Source of the DNA: Actinomycetes bacterium
GTDB taxonomy: Bacteria > Actinomycetota > Acidimicrobiia > Acidimicrobiales > Ilumatobacteraceae
DNA: 39,456 nt
Assembly: GCA_025358125.1 (NCBI GenBank)
Contig: JANYKS010000113.1
Span: forward strand, 1-39,456
Direction of reading: 5' to 3'
Shown: positions 38,517-39,456 of the stretch, in pieces
Layout of the letters: the number at the start of each line of letters is the position of its first letter
How positions within the stretch are numbered: the stretch's first letter is position 1
Made by a program: the position numbers and the translations under genes
The notes under the pieces: generated by a model
Told to the model about the DNA's origin: nothing
Seen by the model: the letters and a program-made list of their open reading frames with translations, nothing else
Database searches by the model: none

Positions 38517-39456
38517 GACCCCACCACCATCGCATCCGTCGCTTCGCCGCTCATCCGGTCGAGGTTGCCGAGTACGTCGTCGACCTCGAAGTAGATGTCT
38601 TGGAGATGCCTCGGCCCATCCGGTCTGAATGCCGTGCGCGAGTGGAGCACGCGGTACCCGTTGACGAACAACATGTCGCCGGCGCAGAGCCGGAACGACA
38701 CGTGGTTCGCAGGGTCGGTCACCACAGCCCCGAGCAACCGGTAGGCGCGATACCACTCGGCAAGGTCGGGGTCATCGAACGGCAGCGGCTGCATCAGTTG
38801 ATTCGAGAACCGGAGGTGAGTGACTTTGCCCTCACGATCGCGGACGATGAGCGGCGACCGGCTATAGCCCTCCGCGTCGGTGGAGTACTGGCGATGGCCG
38901 ACGGCGACGCGGCTGAGCACATCGACGGCTGCGGGGTCGCTGCGCATCAACTGCTCGACGACGTTCCATCCGTCGACAACGATGCTCTCGCCGCCGGTGG
39001 CGTCGTTAACGAGCATCGCGAGTACCTGCCCGCTCGGCGGATGGGTGTACTGGGCGTTGTCGTTGTGGGGCGGCACGTGCTCGGCCGTGAACGCCACGTT
39101 GTAGCCGGCCGGGTCGAGCTTGACGTCGAAGATCAGCCCGAGCGAGGAATGGCACACGGTGAGGCCGAGGTTGCGGACGAACTCGAGGCACGTCCCCGGC
39201 ACGCACGGCGAACCAGTCACGACGATCGCGCCGTCTCGCCGGAACGCCTCGAACAGCCGACGGCGCGTCACGAGGTCGGTCTCGGCCGCGCCGTGATCGA
39301 ATCGCTCGAGTTCGTAGCCGGCCGACCAGACGTGCGCCGTCCAGATCCCGCGTCGGCTCGCGCGGTCGATGTCGGCCCATGTCTCGGCCGTGTACAGCGA
39401 CTCGTGGCCACTCGTCCAGCGGATCAGCAGCCCGGCGCCGGTGACCTCGGCACTGG
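38513..39456 (-). CDS. 2-oxoglutarate/Fe(II) oxygenase, gamma-butyrobetaine-hydroxylase/TmpA-like (5' end outside window)
   Basis: The 3' end is complete and the frame stays open to the right edge, giving at least 313 residues with the start missing. A GTG at 39271 is internal: upstream residues (L-L-I-R-W-T-S-G-H-E-S and later R-G-I-W-T-A) look like the small N-terminal DUF971-type domain of gamma-butyrobetaine hydroxylases. The catalytic domain shows H-x-D in P-P-H-N-D-N and a distal His in V-L-H-S-R-T-A-F with a following R. With the overlapping HD gene this resembles TmpA, which hydroxylates 2-trimethylammonioethylphosphonate before TmpB cleaves it to glycine betaine and phosphate. Carnitine-type substrates remain possible. 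Confidence 0.8.
   Translation of the reverse strand, partial: SAEVTGAGLLIRWTSGHESLYTAETWADIDRASRRGIWTAHVWSAGYELERFDHGAAETDLVTRRRLFEAFRRDGAIVVTGSPCVPGTCLEFVRNLGLTVCHSSLGLIFDVKLDPAGYNVAFTAEHVPPHNDNAQYTHPPSGQVLAMLVNDATGGESIVVDGWNVVEQLMRSDPAAVDVLSRVAVGHRQYSTDAEGYSRSPLIVRDREGKVTHLRFSNQLMQPLPFDDPDLAEWYRAYRLLGAVVTDPANHVSFRLCAGDMLFVNGYRVLHSRTAFRPDGPRHLQDIYFEVDDVLGNLDRMSGEATDAMVVGS

Noticed and set aside
1..39456. tRNA or rRNA genes
   Set aside because: No stretch with a T-loop motif and matching acceptor arms or conserved rRNA sequence was noticed on either strand by eye.

Overview
The window is about 39.5 kb of dense, high-GC, actinobacterial-type chromosome. Gene content, the short W-R-H-P-S-E motif in a membrane protein, Thr/Pro-rich lipoprotein linkers, a long Lhr helicase, a DtxR-family regulator and a mycobacterial-type SOS box all point to Actinobacteria. 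The overall look is closest to Acidimicrobiia (Ilumatobacter-like); the class-level assignment is inference. No tRNA, rRNA, CRISPR array, insertion sequence or phage gene was recognised.

Left part (1-12 kb): the 3' end of an unrecognised protein, a DinB/DUF664 protein, a DUF222-HNH (13E12-like) endonuclease with a perfect SOS box between its -35 and -10, and a decayed vapBC toxin-antitoxin relic. Then, on the minus strand, come the long helicase Lhr and a Rieske-domain protein. Divergent from these lie a superfamily II helicase and a DtxR/MntR-type metalloregulator.

Middle (12-23.5 kb): two lipoproteins and a secreted protein of unknown role, separated by palindromic and tandem repeats. A HelD-type RNA polymerase-recycling ATPase is on the minus strand. 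A tightly coupled haem operon (hemE, ferrochelatase, porphyrinogen oxidase) follows, then a sortase that looks like a lipoprotein, apolipoprotein N-acyltransferase (with Ser where the catalytic Cys is expected) and D-aminoacyl-tRNA deacylase.

Right part (23.6-39.5 kb): a 38-residue basic protein; a three-gene operon of glycosyltransferase, methyltransferase and alpha/alpha-toroid protein, followed by an ALDH7-type aldehyde dehydrogenase; a membrane protein and a methyltransferase; acyl-CoA thioesterase II; and a minus-strand operon moaE - small membrane protein - mreB - RNB ribonuclease. Then come a pseudo-HtrA PDZ protein, an SDR-type protein, a metalloprotease-like protein with an altered zinc motif, and an HD-domain/2-oxoglutarate oxygenase pair resembling TmpB/TmpA of organophosphonate breakdown, which runs off the right edge.

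Two patterns cross the window. Many transcription units have a TANNNT hexamer 6-8 nt before the start codon, which suggests leaderless mRNAs. Short in-frame tandem repeats (12, 15, 18 and 21 bp) recur inside genes.
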